A program made the translations under genes and the position numbers. DNA of 64,000 bases from the NCBI GenBank assembly GCA_015179025.1, contig WHUX01000119.1, forward strand, positions 102,280-166,279. The letters run 5' to 3'. The notes beneath the pieces are model-generated. The model was not told the DNA's origin and made no database searches. It saw only the letters and a list, made by a program, of their open reading frames with translations. This document shows positions 47,857 to 57,479 of the stretch, one piece after another. Positions within the stretch are counted from its first letter, which is position 1; every line of letters starts with the position of its first letter. The DNA is from Terfezia claveryi (Eukaryota > Ascomycota > Pezizomycetes > Pezizales > Pezizaceae).

Positions 47857-48136
47857 CTGCACAAGCACGAGCACGAGCTCGAGCACACCAGCGCCAGCAC
47901 CAGAACCAGGACCAGCAGCTCCTATTGGGGCGGATACTTCTTCGTCATCGTCTAGAAGAAGTATTAGAACAAGAACCTTGTCATCGTCTTCTTCCTCATC
48001 TTCTGACAAGGAAGGAGAACAATCGGAGGAACGGGGACGACAAGGAGAAGAACAACAGGTAATTGAAGGATCACCTCGAACACAAGATTCCATATTACAG
48101 CCCCAGGAAGATCATCGAAGATGTTTTATTAATTGA
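47550..48136 (+). CDS. Low-complexity Ala-Pro / Ser-Thr-rich open frame
   Basis: An open frame of about 209 codons (in-frame from 47507, overlapping the end of the H3-like gene in another frame; no ATG at the start) encodes AP/EPAP repeats, then alternating Thr-Ser, then a serine block and a charged tail (SDKEGEQSEERGRQGEEQQ). The first two parts come from a GCACCA/GCACGA tandem array (47600-47890). It could be a separate protein, a spliced C-terminal extension of the H3-like gene (a GTAATG donor lies at 47541), or merely a repeat array. The end near 48136 has non-repetitive sequence, which slightly favours real coding. Confidence 0.35.
47600..47890 (+). repeat. GCACCA/GCACGA hexanucleotide array
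   Basis: Imperfect 6-bp and 12-bp tandem units (agcaccagcaccagaaccag, agcacgagcacg). Open on both strands because of the period. Confidence 0.9.
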
Positions 48137-48651
48137 GCTTTGCATGTTTTTTGTGCCCCGGGTTGATTGGGGGTAATGAATGATCTGATAAGGGCAGGAA
48201 CAAGGTTACAGAAACTAATTCGTTTGTATATAGGCTTGAGAATAGCTCATGTTATTCGGATCGATATGGGACTGAACATTGGACACGCAAGGAAGAGGAA
48301 GGAGGTAGAAAGGGAAGAGTGAAAAGGGTAGGGTTATCGGTGGTATTATTTTTTGGCTTGTATTATATTTTAGGGAAAAGAGTGTAGGCTTGTTGGTAGC
48401 ATTTTTTTTTTAGTTGTGTTTTCTGTTATTTTTTAATTGTGTTATCAATTGGGGAAGAAGGAAGTTGGAATGAAGGAAGTTGGAATCGGATTCATTTGTA
48501 TTTTTAATGTAGTTGTTTTATGAGTTGTAATTGGGTCATGGGATTTTCAGAAGCAAAGGAGTTCGTGAATGAGGTTATGATTAGGAATGGCGGATGGCAT
48601 GAAGGAACTATTACAATTTTGAGTTAGTAGGGTTGTGTTACAAAATGGGAG
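48137..48651. other. Spacer in the hAT element
   Basis: T-rich and G-rich intergenic sequence with no gene seen; it contains a short direct repeat (GAAGGAAGTTGGAAT). Confidence 0.4.
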
Positions 48652-48965
48652 AATTCCGTGACAAGTTGAATTCCGTGACAACTTGAGAGAATTCCGTGAC
48701 AAGGAGCAATCCGTGACACCTAAGGAATCCGTGACAACTTGAGTTGATTCTACTTGAGTTGATTCCGTGACAACTTTAGACAATTCCGTGACAACTACGG
48801 GACCGTGAGAAATGGCGACAATTCCATGACAGTGCAAGCAATCCATAACAGTGGAGGCAATCCGTGACGTGCAAGAAATCCGTGACGTGCAAGAAATCCG
48901 TGACAGTGACGGTGTGCTAAGTTAAATTTGACCCGAATTATATACAGTATGTATGAGAACTCGTC
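48652..48965 (+). repeat. Right copy of the ~300-bp subterminal direct repeat
   Basis: Matches 37140-37438 in direct orientation, with a 15-bp internal tandem duplication (CTACTTGAGTTGATT near 48750) and slightly better preserved TCCGTGAC motifs (for example ATTCCGTGACAAC where the left copy has ATTCCATGACAAC). Confidence 0.85.
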
Positions 48966-49160
48966 TAGAGTCAGGCACCAGCACAAGTACTAGATCAATA
49001 ACACTAAGGCTTGGTGAGTACTCGTCGGCTACTCGGTGCTGGCCGAGTAATCCAGAGCAGCGAATAACCGACTCGCCGGTTAGAAGAGTAGAGAAAAACC
49101 GACTCGCCGGTGCGAGTCTTGGTGAGGCGGTTCGAGAAAAATCGCCTGCGGCGCACACTA

Positions 49161-51011
49161 AAACTGATGGCAGGCTAAATTATCAGAGTTTTATATCGAT
49201 TCAACTTCAAGATCAAGTATTGGCCTAGAAAAGCTAGGGGTAAGCTAGATACACTGACTAGAAGATCAGGAGATCTTCCTAAAGGGGAGGATAAAAGGCT
49301 AAAGCACCAAAATGAGGTGGTACTAAAACCTGAAAATCTCGACCTAGCAGCCAATAGCTATACTGATACTGATGTTAATACTGATGCTAAAGCTAAAATG
49401 AACCCTGAAGCAGATCTCCTTCTGTGGATATGATGGGCATATGTAGAGGACGACCTGGTTAAGGATATAATTGCTGCAGTGGAGTCTAGATAGCGCTGTC
49501 ATACCAAGATTTCTCTAGCCAAGTACACCACTTAGGATGGCCTTTTATACTACCTAGATTAACTTTATATACCTGAAGGAGAGCTGCAGATGCAGCTGAT
49601 TAAGGAACACCATTATACCTAGCTGTGGGTCATTCCTGAGGTAGCTAAAATGTTAGAGCTGCTAGCTAGGCAATATATATAGATTGACCAACAGAAGGAA
49701 GTGGAGTAGTACATATGGAACTGCCATGTTTGTAAGCATGCTAAGCTTACCTGTCATGCTCCTTATGGGACCCTGAAGCCCCTAGAGATCTCAGACTAAC
49801 CTTGGCAACACCTAACCATAGACTTTGTAACCTGGTTGCCGAGGATTCAGGGTTTAATACTATTCTTATGGTAGTAGACCGATTGACCAAAATGAGGTAT
49901 GGTTATACCTTGCCATAATACCTGTTTGGCCTGGGACCTCACCGGCCTCTACCTCAACCATGTATTCCACTACCATGGTCTCCCAAGTTAGTCGTCTCGG
50001 ACCGCGGCCCTCAATTCATCTTGGACTTCTAAAAAGTATTTTGCAAGCTTCTAGGAATCAACATACACCTCTCCACAGTATATCACCCCAAACAGATGGT
50101 CAGTCCAAGCAAATGAATGCAATTATAGATCAGTACCTGAGAGCATATGTCAATTATCAGTAAAACAACTAGGTTTCGCTGCTGGCAATCTATGAGTTCG
50201 CTACTAACAACCATTTCTCAGAGACTCTAAAAACCTTCCCGTTCCTAGTCAATTATGGCTAGCACCCTCATTTTGTGGACTCCCTAGCACCCCTACACAA
50301 GGCTAGGGAGAACACTCCAGCTAAGGAGTTTACTACACAGATTGCTGAGTTGTACTCTATCCTAAGAGCCGAACTGGTATATGTTAAGCAAGGCAAGTGG
50401 AGTATACTAATGGATTACAGTTGCCAGCCCCCAGGTATCAGCCAGGAGATAAGGTGTGGCTCTCAAGCATGCACTTCCAAATAGAACAGCCATCTCACAA
50501 GTTCGACTATAAGTTCCTAGGTCTATTTTGAGGTGGTGGCTGCTATAGGCACTCATGCCTATCGATGAGGTTCCCTAAGGACATCAAATGCCACCCTATT
50601 GTCTAAATCTTAGAGATCGAGCCAGCCGTAGATGATCTCTTCCCTAAGTAAAAGCACTCCTTACCCCCTCCCATGGTGATCACAGATGAAGAGGAGTGGG
50701 AAGTTGAGGAGGTATTGGACTCTAGAAAGCTTTATAGGTGAGTTCAGTATAAGGTCAAATGGTTAGGGGATAAGGAAACTACCTAGCAACTTGTAGAAGA
50801 CTTGGAAAACACACAGGACTTAGTCACCCTATTCCACCAATGATACTTAAGGAAGCCTCGCCTAGTTGAATGATGTTAAACCCTTGGCGTTCTTATTGTT
50901 GTTTGTAGTTGGGGTTCTTGTTTTTACTCTTGTTGTGGTTTTCTATATTGATTTTGCCGGTTGTTGTACCTAGGCCTCCTAGTCACTGGAGCTTCAGCCT
51001 AAAGGGGATAG
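49161..51011 (+). pseudogene. Gypsy element E: end of RNase H, integrase, chromodomain
   Basis: Directly abutting the hAT end, the sequence GATGGCAGGCTAAATTATCAGAG aligns with RNase H codons of A and B (CGACGGCAGGCTAGGTGGTCAGAG). Collinear homology continues through integrase (MDFVTGLPED equivalent near 49820, SDRGPQF near 49990) and chromodomain (near 50695-50760) to the end of pol near 50874. It has many RIP stops and a few frameshifts. The 5' half of this element is absent from the window. Confidence 0.85.
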
Positions 51012-51626
51012 TATCATAACCGTATACTCAATTGTTCTCGCTATCACTTGTGATTGCAGGTAATGGGTTATCATTATTGTTGCCCTTGGCATCACCTACA
51101 ATACAAGTGATGGGTTATTACTATTGTTGTCTGTGTCATCACCTACAATCGCAGATAATGGGTTATTGTTATCGTTACCTACTTGGCTTCCGAGATAGGG
51201 ATCTTGGAAGCTTATTTCCCCCTTGCCCTGACAGAGTTATGTATATATAGATCCTATCCCTTATACTGTCATTGGATCCCCATCTAATGTCTTGTATACC
51301 TAATACAGGACCTTACTTCTCTTAGTCCTTGTGCACCTCCCTTGTGCACATCCTTGTCTTATATAAACAACTCTGTAACACAACTGCCTTCCTCTGACAT
51401 ATACAGCACCCACTTCTGCATATCTCTTACCTCTTGTTCTTGCCCCCTATCCCAGCCTTCCCCTAGTTATATACGTAGTGTTCCTACATATGTATCTTGC
51501 CCTAGTCCTGCCCCTACCCTATCCTGGTCTTCCTCGATCATATATGTGGTATTCTTATGTATGCGATCCCCTTGCCCACTACTTAGGTGTACCTCTTGGT
51601 CACCTTGTTCTAAGAGCCGTCGTTAC
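51012..51626 (+). repeat. Gypsy E 3' LTR
   Basis: Starts TATCATAACC (from TGTCACAACC) after an AAAGGGGATAG purine tract and ends TTACA at 51626. Has degenerate CACCTGCG..CAGGTG palindromes as in copy A, a TATATATAG box near 51242, and the hairpin region near 51470. About 615 bp. Confidence 0.8.
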
Positions 51627-52501
51627 ATTACTCTTATTAAGTCTACAATATACTTAAGTTATATCTATATTATACTTCCCTTTGCTATTATTTATCTATT
51701 CTCTGAAGTATTTCTATAGTTACCACTCACCTATAATTTTTTCTTAGTTTTTAGTTACTTTAAAGAGAAGATTATAGAGTTCTTTTTACTAATTACTTTT
51801 TATTTTTTTTTTTTTTTAGTTTAGTTATTATCTTTATTAATATACTTTATTTTTCTACTTATAATATAGTTTATGTAAGTTTTAGAAATTAAAAGATTAA
51901 GACTTAGTTTAGTCTTTAAGTTATAGAATAATTTATTAATAATAGTATAAGATCTTATTTTAGAATTTATATTTAGAAGTTTTTATATAATTTTAATAAT
52001 TCAACTTACTTTAATTTTAAATCTACTTAGACTTTTTATAACTCTTCTAATAAGACTATATAGAAGTTATAAATATTTTTAAAAAAAAAAAAAACTATAT
52101 AAAATTACTTATTATATAATATAAGCTTAGTTTATTATATAATATAGACTTAGCTTATTATATTAAATATATTTACTACTTAAAATATACTTATTATATA
52201 ATAAATATTTAGTTTACTATATATATCTAAATTTATTTAATATAATCTAGCTTTATTCTATTATAGAATATATATTATAATAGGTTATATTCAAATCTAA
52301 ACTATATATATTAGGCTTATTAAGATTATAATAAATAAAGTAACTTTTAGTATTGAAAGTAGTAATAAAATTATACTTCTAAAAATAGTATATTAGTTAA
52401 ATAGTTAACTAGACTTTAGATACTTATCAGATAGTTCTACTAGTAATAATAGCTTCTTATTATTATTAAAAAAATTACTATATTTATTAAAGAGTAGTTA
52501 A
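51627..52501. other. AT-rich tract, no gene seen
   Basis: Strongly AT-rich with homopolymer A and T runs. It looks like RIP-saturated DNA, and I could not assign an origin. It is the insertion target of the short LTR element. Confidence 0.5.
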
Positions 52502-52791
52502 TGTTAGGGGCGAGCTAGTGATCACGGTGATATCTGTCGGTATATCGGTATATAGAGTCACGAAGGCATAATCACTAGGCTCGAGCCTAACTGGGCTAAC
52601 ATAGAGCGAAGAATATAGACTGATTCATTCGATAAAGTAAAAGTAACCCAGCGATACAAGACTTCCGCTCGAGTCTTAGAGAGCAATAACTAGATACAAG
52701 ACGTGGCATATATATAGGAAAGCGGGGTTGACACCCTGGCCACCCACCATCGGGTGGCGCCGGCCCGGTCTGCATAATCTCAGCCGTAACA
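52502..52791 (+). repeat. 5' LTR of the short element
   Basis: 290 bp with TG..CA ends, a TATATATAGG box near 52710, and a CACCATCGGGTGG hairpin near 52745. Confidence 0.85.
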
Positions 52792-53389
52792 TTACTCCCC
52801 CTCTGCTAGAGGTCGTCCCGACCGACCAACGTCACTCACCCTACAATGATTGTATCTTGGCATCTTGGGACATCCCCTTGGCTCTCGGCGACTTGGGACT
52901 CCCGCAGCCCTCACCAATCTTGCGCGTGGTGCTCACGTATCTGGCCTCTGCCTATTCCACGGTGGACCTCCACGCCGGACATAGACGCCTCCACGGTGTT
53001 GCATAGTCTTGTAGGGTAGTTCGGAAGGAAGGAGTATTCTCTCAAACTCAGTGGCGTCATGCCAGTGCTCAAACATCAGACCGGGTGGCTTCACTTCTCT
53101 GGCGACTTGCCATCGATCCGCTTTCCGTGATATGGATCAACTGATCCGGGGGTATCTCAAACATGAGGTGTATCATATATATATAGATCGTAGATCCGGA
53201 ACATCAGAAGGATCATAGATCCGGGGTAATCTCATTGGGGGGGGTATTCCCACATGCCATTGCCATTAAAAACCTCTGCGCGGCAAAACCCTGTGGGAAA
53301 AAGCCAACGTCACAGGAAAAGGTTCAATGCATGCTTTCCCAGCTATCCAACCCGACTTGCCAGTGCAAGGGGGGGGTCTTGTTCATTTG

Positions 53390-53710
53390 CACGCTCGGGG
53401 TGCTCGTTCGGGTCTTTAGCGCTCGCAGCGCTCGTTTGGGTCTTTAGCACTCAGAGTGCTAGCTTGAGTCTTCGCCCAAGGCGGGGGTCTTTGAGCTTAT
53501 GAGCTCGAACGGTGCTTTTGAGCTTATGAGCTCAATCGGAGTTTTTGAGCTTTGAGCTCGGACGGGGATTTTGAGCTTTGAGCTCGTTCGGGAGCGTGTA
53601 AGCTCGCTCGGCGGGGCCTTATAGGCTCGTTCGGGGCCGTAGAGGCTCGTTCGGGGCCGCAGAGGCTCGTTCGGGGCCGCAGAGGCTCGTTCGGGCCCTT
53701 ATAAGCCTGG
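53390..53710 (+). repeat. GC-rich minisatellite with GAGCTC palindromes
   Basis: A graded array. First, 'gctcg.tcgggtctttagc' units; then 'ttgagctt(at)gagctcga.cgg' units of about 25 bp; then 20-bp GGCTCGTTCGGGGCCGCAGA units near 53635-53695. Each unit keeps the GCTCGTTCGGG core. Non-coding in this element. Confidence 0.85.
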
Positions 53711-53976
53711 CGAGGGGGTGTTTGAGCATGTCGCTCGATATCTAAGACTTAGTAGATCCGGAGATCTCAATATAGGATTAGTAGGTCATTTAGAACAAGC
53801 TAATAAGCATATAGGAGGGGGAAATAATTATTTCCGACGTCGCTCATATAGCCAAATAATCCAGCGACATTCCTTAAGCCATGTCCCGCCCTTAAGGGGA
53901 TCATCCGACAGTGTAGGTAGCGAGGGAGGGGTGATTAGACCCAGAATCACCGGTCCCTTTTGTCAAAGCGAAGTAA

Positions 53977-54264
53977 TGTTAGGGGCGAGCCAGTGATCAC
54001 GGTGATATCTGTCGGTATATCGGTATATAGAGTGCACGAAGGCATAATCACTAGGCTCGAGCCTAACTGGGCTAACATAGAGCGAAGAATATAGACTGAT
54101 TCATTCGATAAAGTAAAGTAACCCAGCGATACAAGACTTCGCTCGAGTCTTAGAGAGCAATAACTAGATACAAGACGTGGGCATATATATAGGAAAGCGG
54201 GTTGACACCTGGCCACCCACCATCGGGTGGCGCCGGCCCGGTCTGCATAATCTCAGCCGTAACA
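53977..54264 (+). repeat. 3' LTR of the short element
   Basis: 288 bp, matching the 5' LTR except for a handful of single-base differences and indels (for example AGAGTGCACGAAGG versus AGAGTCACGAAGG). Confidence 0.85.
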
Positions 54265-54590
54265 TTTAAGTCTAAAAAATACATGCAAAAATATTTAGAG
54301 GAGTTAGAAATAAATATAAAAGTATCCTAAAAAAATAGAAAAAAGTTAAAAGTAAATACAGAAAAGTCAAATGTAGATGTAAAAGAGTTGAAGATAGATG
54401 TAAAAGAGTTAGAGGTAGATGCAAAAGAGTTTAGAGAAGATATAGTAGGTATAGAGGAGTCAGAAGTATATATTCTACATATAGATACTATATATTTAAT
54501 ATATTAAAAGTATAATAGTAATAAGATAATATATACTAGATTTCTGTATAATATTAGCTAGAGTTCAGGCTAATACTATGAAAACTCATA
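54265..54590 (+). other. AT-rich tract with a 21-bp coding-like repeat
   Basis: Around 54365-54430 three units encode a heptad-like (K/N)VDVKELK/IDVKELE/VDAKEF series, which would be a coiled coil if translated. No start or full frame; probably part of a decayed gene. Confidence 0.3.
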
Positions 54591-54599
54591 CTTAGATAA

Positions 54600-55030
54600 G
54601 TATAAAATACAGCAAATCTCAACAAATTGTGCAATTTAATATTAGTGATCTGGTATCACTTTATATTCTAGAATTGACCGACATGCAACCAATACACCTA
54701 GCCTATTCTGCAAAATCACCCTTAAACCTTATCCAGATCGATATCAGTTGCTCACTCTACATGGTATACTGAACTGTTATTATCTCACTCATGAGCTATA
54801 GAAACTTCCGCCGAATTTTACTCATCCTGATTTAGATCGATTGCATACATTATCTATATATAATGCAAACCACGTATCATTACGAGAGGTTGCTTCCTTA
54901 AGTACATTGACTGAGCCTGAAACTACATGTAAATGTAAAGGCAAATGTCAAACCCGCCGCTGTTCCTGTTCGCATTTAAGCCAAGAATGTACACCCGATG
55001 TCAGTCTGAAAATGTTATATGTACCAACAA
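54600..55030 (+). pseudogene. C-terminal tail of an integrase-type transposase with a cysteine cluster
   Basis: A plus-strand reading gives a DRYQLLTLHGILNCYYLTHEL block, then NHVSLREVASL, then CKCKGKCQTRRCSCSHLSQEC, a CXC-like cluster. From memory, this succession is seen at the C-terminus of integrase-like transposases in fungi and animals. Upstream catalytic domains are not present. One in-frame stop follows THEL (a likely Gln codon). Confidence 0.4.
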
Positions 55031-55199
55031 ATCGCTTTCTAGTTCGTCCTCATCCGAATTCTCTAAAGAGGACACAATACATGTTGCTGGCCCTTCTGCT
55101 TAATGTCCAATCTCATTTCTTACTTTACTCCCACTTTGTATTCCTTTGCGTGCTTTATTCCACCTTGTATCTACTATTATATTTATCAAATTTTACTTA

Positions 55200-55600
55200 T
55201 TTGGGTAATTATGTGCTCCCGTGTTCTCCCGCGGGGCCCGAGCCCCCGCGAGACAACAAACTGTTCTCGCCGCTGGCCCGCAACAGTTACACGACATAAA
55301 GAAAACACTATCCCAAACCTGCCCACGATATCACGAACCCACGGAGAACGGCAACCACATTACATTACATTGTCTTCTCGTGCCCGCATATGCAACAGAG
55401 CGAGTTTACCTGGCAAGATATAGAGCTGGGGAGATCTCGACAAGACATTCTGGATTTCAGGAAGAAGCGAAGGGAGACAGCTGGGAAGCCACGGAGGCCC
55501 ATCTCTTTGCCCGTCTGGAGGGCAGAACGGATAAATTACGTATTCCACCTCGATTTTCTTTATTGTCATCACGCTAGCTTTTCACGGTCCACAGAGATCC
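55200..55600 (+). pseudogene. Possible LINE C-terminal fragment with GC-rich palindromic leader
   Basis: A frame at 55221-55577 contains CPRYHEPTENGNHITLHC, resembling the Cys/His knuckle found at the end of Tad-like LINE pol proteins (compare CGHPSETGVHIVFDC nearby). It is preceded by a GC-rich inverted-repeat segment (55213-55290). Fragmentary. Confidence 0.35.
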
Positions 55601-56130
55601 ATCCTTTTGCTGCAAGTTCGAGTACTTCAGGGCACCGTAGCAAAACCTCCACCATCCCCGTATCGAAACCCCTACAAACAGCAAAGTGGAGAGTCAGTTG
55701 CGTATGCTAATTCTGTCAATATTCATTGAGATCAACTCTATGATTTTGTAGGAGCAACCGCAATACGCCCGTGCGCCTGCAGCGGAGGGCGATATCGAAC
55801 GAAGTCTTGCCATTCTTCTGTCGACATTCGGAGTCAATGCGAGGGTGTGGCATCAAGAGCTGGACAAGATGCTCCAGTCCCTACTAACAGCAGTGAAGCA
55901 GTGCTTTCTTTCTTTTTTTTTATACCTATTTCAATACTTCAGTGAAGCAGTGTCTTTCCCCGGTAGTATTGGTGTTCCAATTAACCTTCTTTCCTGCACA
56001 AGGACTCAAGGAGCCCAAGAGTTTCTTCTTCCTCTGCCTCAGATTCAGCATCGGGTCGTCTATCACGAAAGGGCTCGCTTTACTTGGGTAAGGTTGGGGT
56101 TCTTATTTTATTTTTACAAGCCATTTTCAT
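55601..56130. other. Unassigned segment
   Basis: Mixed composition; short frames only. T-runs near 55905 and 56100 resemble reversed poly-A tails of the neighbouring minus-strand LINE copies. No gene supported. Confidence 0.3.
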
Positions 56131-56135
56131 TAGCG

Positions 56136-56435
56136 GTCCCGTTAGGGGACCATGATGAGTCATGCAGAAGCCCGGGTGGTAAGGGGATTCACGTAGTAGA
56201 AGCTGGGCCTGGAATGGAACATTGGACTCGGGACCATTGGACCCCTTATTTTTTTAATTTTTTTATTTTAAAAACATACTACTTGTCCCGTTAGAGGGAC
56301 CATGTGGAGCCACCCGGAAACCCGGGTGAATTCAGGGGGAGGCAAATCTGCCAGACCCGCACTAAATACAAATAACAACAACTAAGAGGGGCGAGGCCCC
56401 ATGCTGTCAGAGCCTGACTGTTTTTTTTTTTTTTC
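56136..56435 (-). repeat. Stacked minus-strand LINE 3' ends
   Basis: Two related 3'-UTR pieces, each preceded on the plus strand by a T-rich run (56100-56115; 56246-56272) and followed by a longer T-run at 56421-56434. Each contains the words CCGT(T/A)(A)GGG.CCATG(A/T)(T/G)GAG and GCCCGGGTGG that also occur (reverse complement) before the poly-A of the plus-strand LINE at 61350-61400. Confidence 0.6.
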
Positions 56436-57470
56436 TTTTTATATACTTGTTACTCCTATGCGGCCCCGTAGGGGGCCATGAGGAGCCACCCAGAAACCCG
56501 GGTGGATTCAAGGTTAAGGCAAGTTAATCTGCCAGAACCGCGCAAAAATAAACACAAATATCGGTACAAATATGGAGGATATGAGGCCCCATGCTGTCAC
56601 ACACGGACGAGCGATGACCCGCAGGCCTGACTGGGCCCTTCCCTCAGACTTAAAGAACTGTAAAAATAGCGGAGAAGAGCTGAAATAAATGACCTAGGAT
56701 GTAATAACAAAGGGACTCGTAAACGTAACTCTCACTCTCAGTAGCTGGAATACTAGGACAGCTCGTGATATAAGAACTTGAAAAAGGCTTCCGTAGCCTC
56801 GTACGTATGTCTCCTCTCCCTCCTTTCTCCAATCCGGCTTGTCCAGCTCCTCCCAACAGCGTCCTTTTCCCCCTAAAAGGTCTCTCCGGGGTCGGTCGAA
56901 GCGTGGACAGTCGAAGACGATGTGTACTCCTGTCTCCGATGGATGACCGCAAACGCACTCCGCTGACTCTGCTTTGCCGATGTGATGCAGCCAGCTCTTC
57001 TGTGGACCTCTGTTTGTGCGTAGCCATGTATAGGCTGATAGGGCGTGCCGGTCCCATTCCACTCTCCTGATCCCGTATACTCCTGGGCACGAGCCGGCTC
57101 GGCTCGTGCCCAGGCCTAATCCCGTATCCCGCCTCAGAGCCTGACTGAGCCTCAACCTGAAGAGGAACTCGTGAAAAAATCAGTCGAGAAACTGATGAGA
57201 GCTGATGGAGAAATTCGTGAAAATTGAATGGAAAATAACCTGAAACTGAACTCGTAAAGAAACTCGTGGAGTCTGGCGATGGCTGCCAGACCTGTGTGCG
57301 CAAAATACCACTGGATACCTAAAAGAGCAGGACGATGCCCCGTGCTGTCATTAACGGATGGACCGATGACCCTGGGGACCTGACTGGGCATCGACCTGGA
57401 ACTGAACTCGTGAGAGGTGAGAAATGCCGACGAATGAAACTGTGAGAATGAAACTGTGGGACTAGTGGAA
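56436..57470 (-). pseudogene. Minus-strand LINE fragment (Tad-like C-terminus and 3' UTR)
   Basis: A minus-strand frame, 57155 down to 56694, encodes LRTNRGPQKSWLHHIGKAES, then CVCGHPSETGVHIVFDC, the same block as in the plus-strand LINE at 60858-60960 but better preserved. It is followed by a 3' UTR that matches the plus-strand copy. At 57280-57470 another 3'-UTR-like piece (GCCCCGTGCTGTCA) suggests a further nested end. The coding part is preceded by a perfect 15-bp-arm hairpin at 57082-57114. Confidence 0.6.
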
Positions 57471-57479
57471 TTAGGTGAG

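Larger units (their letters stand above)
36918..49160. mobile_element. 12.2-kb hAT-type transposon with extra genes
   Basis: The ends are inverted: TAGTGTGCGCCCCGAGGCGA at 36918 and, reverse complemented from 49160, TAGTGTGCGCCGCAGGCGA, followed by weaker similarity (GACTCGCACCGGC). A hAT transposase lies inside on the minus strand, with at least four further gene-like segments and clusters of TCCGTGAC motifs. The flanking 8-bp sequences (CTTATGTA left, AAACTGAT right) do not match: the left flank is repeat sequence and the right flank is inside gypsy E. So the element may be recombinant or its insertion scar lost. Base composition is near normal, unlike the surrounding RIP-saturated DNA. Confidence 0.7.
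52502..54264 (+). mobile_element. Short non-coding LTR element (TRIM/LARD-like)
   Basis: Two ~290-bp direct repeats, TGTTAGGGGCGAG to GCCGTAACA, at 52502-52791 and 53977-54264, flanked by GTTAA and TTTAA, a 5-bp target duplication with one mismatch. The internal 1.2 kb has no gag or pol. Transposition would need proteins from another element. The LTRs are almost identical, with a few 1-bp indels, and GC-rich, so the copy is much younger than its AT-rich target. Confidence 0.85.

Noticed and set aside
47434..48093. 219-codon minus-strand frame full of VLVLVL
   Set aside because: It is the complement of the GCACCA/GCACGA array and overlaps the better-supported H3-like exon.
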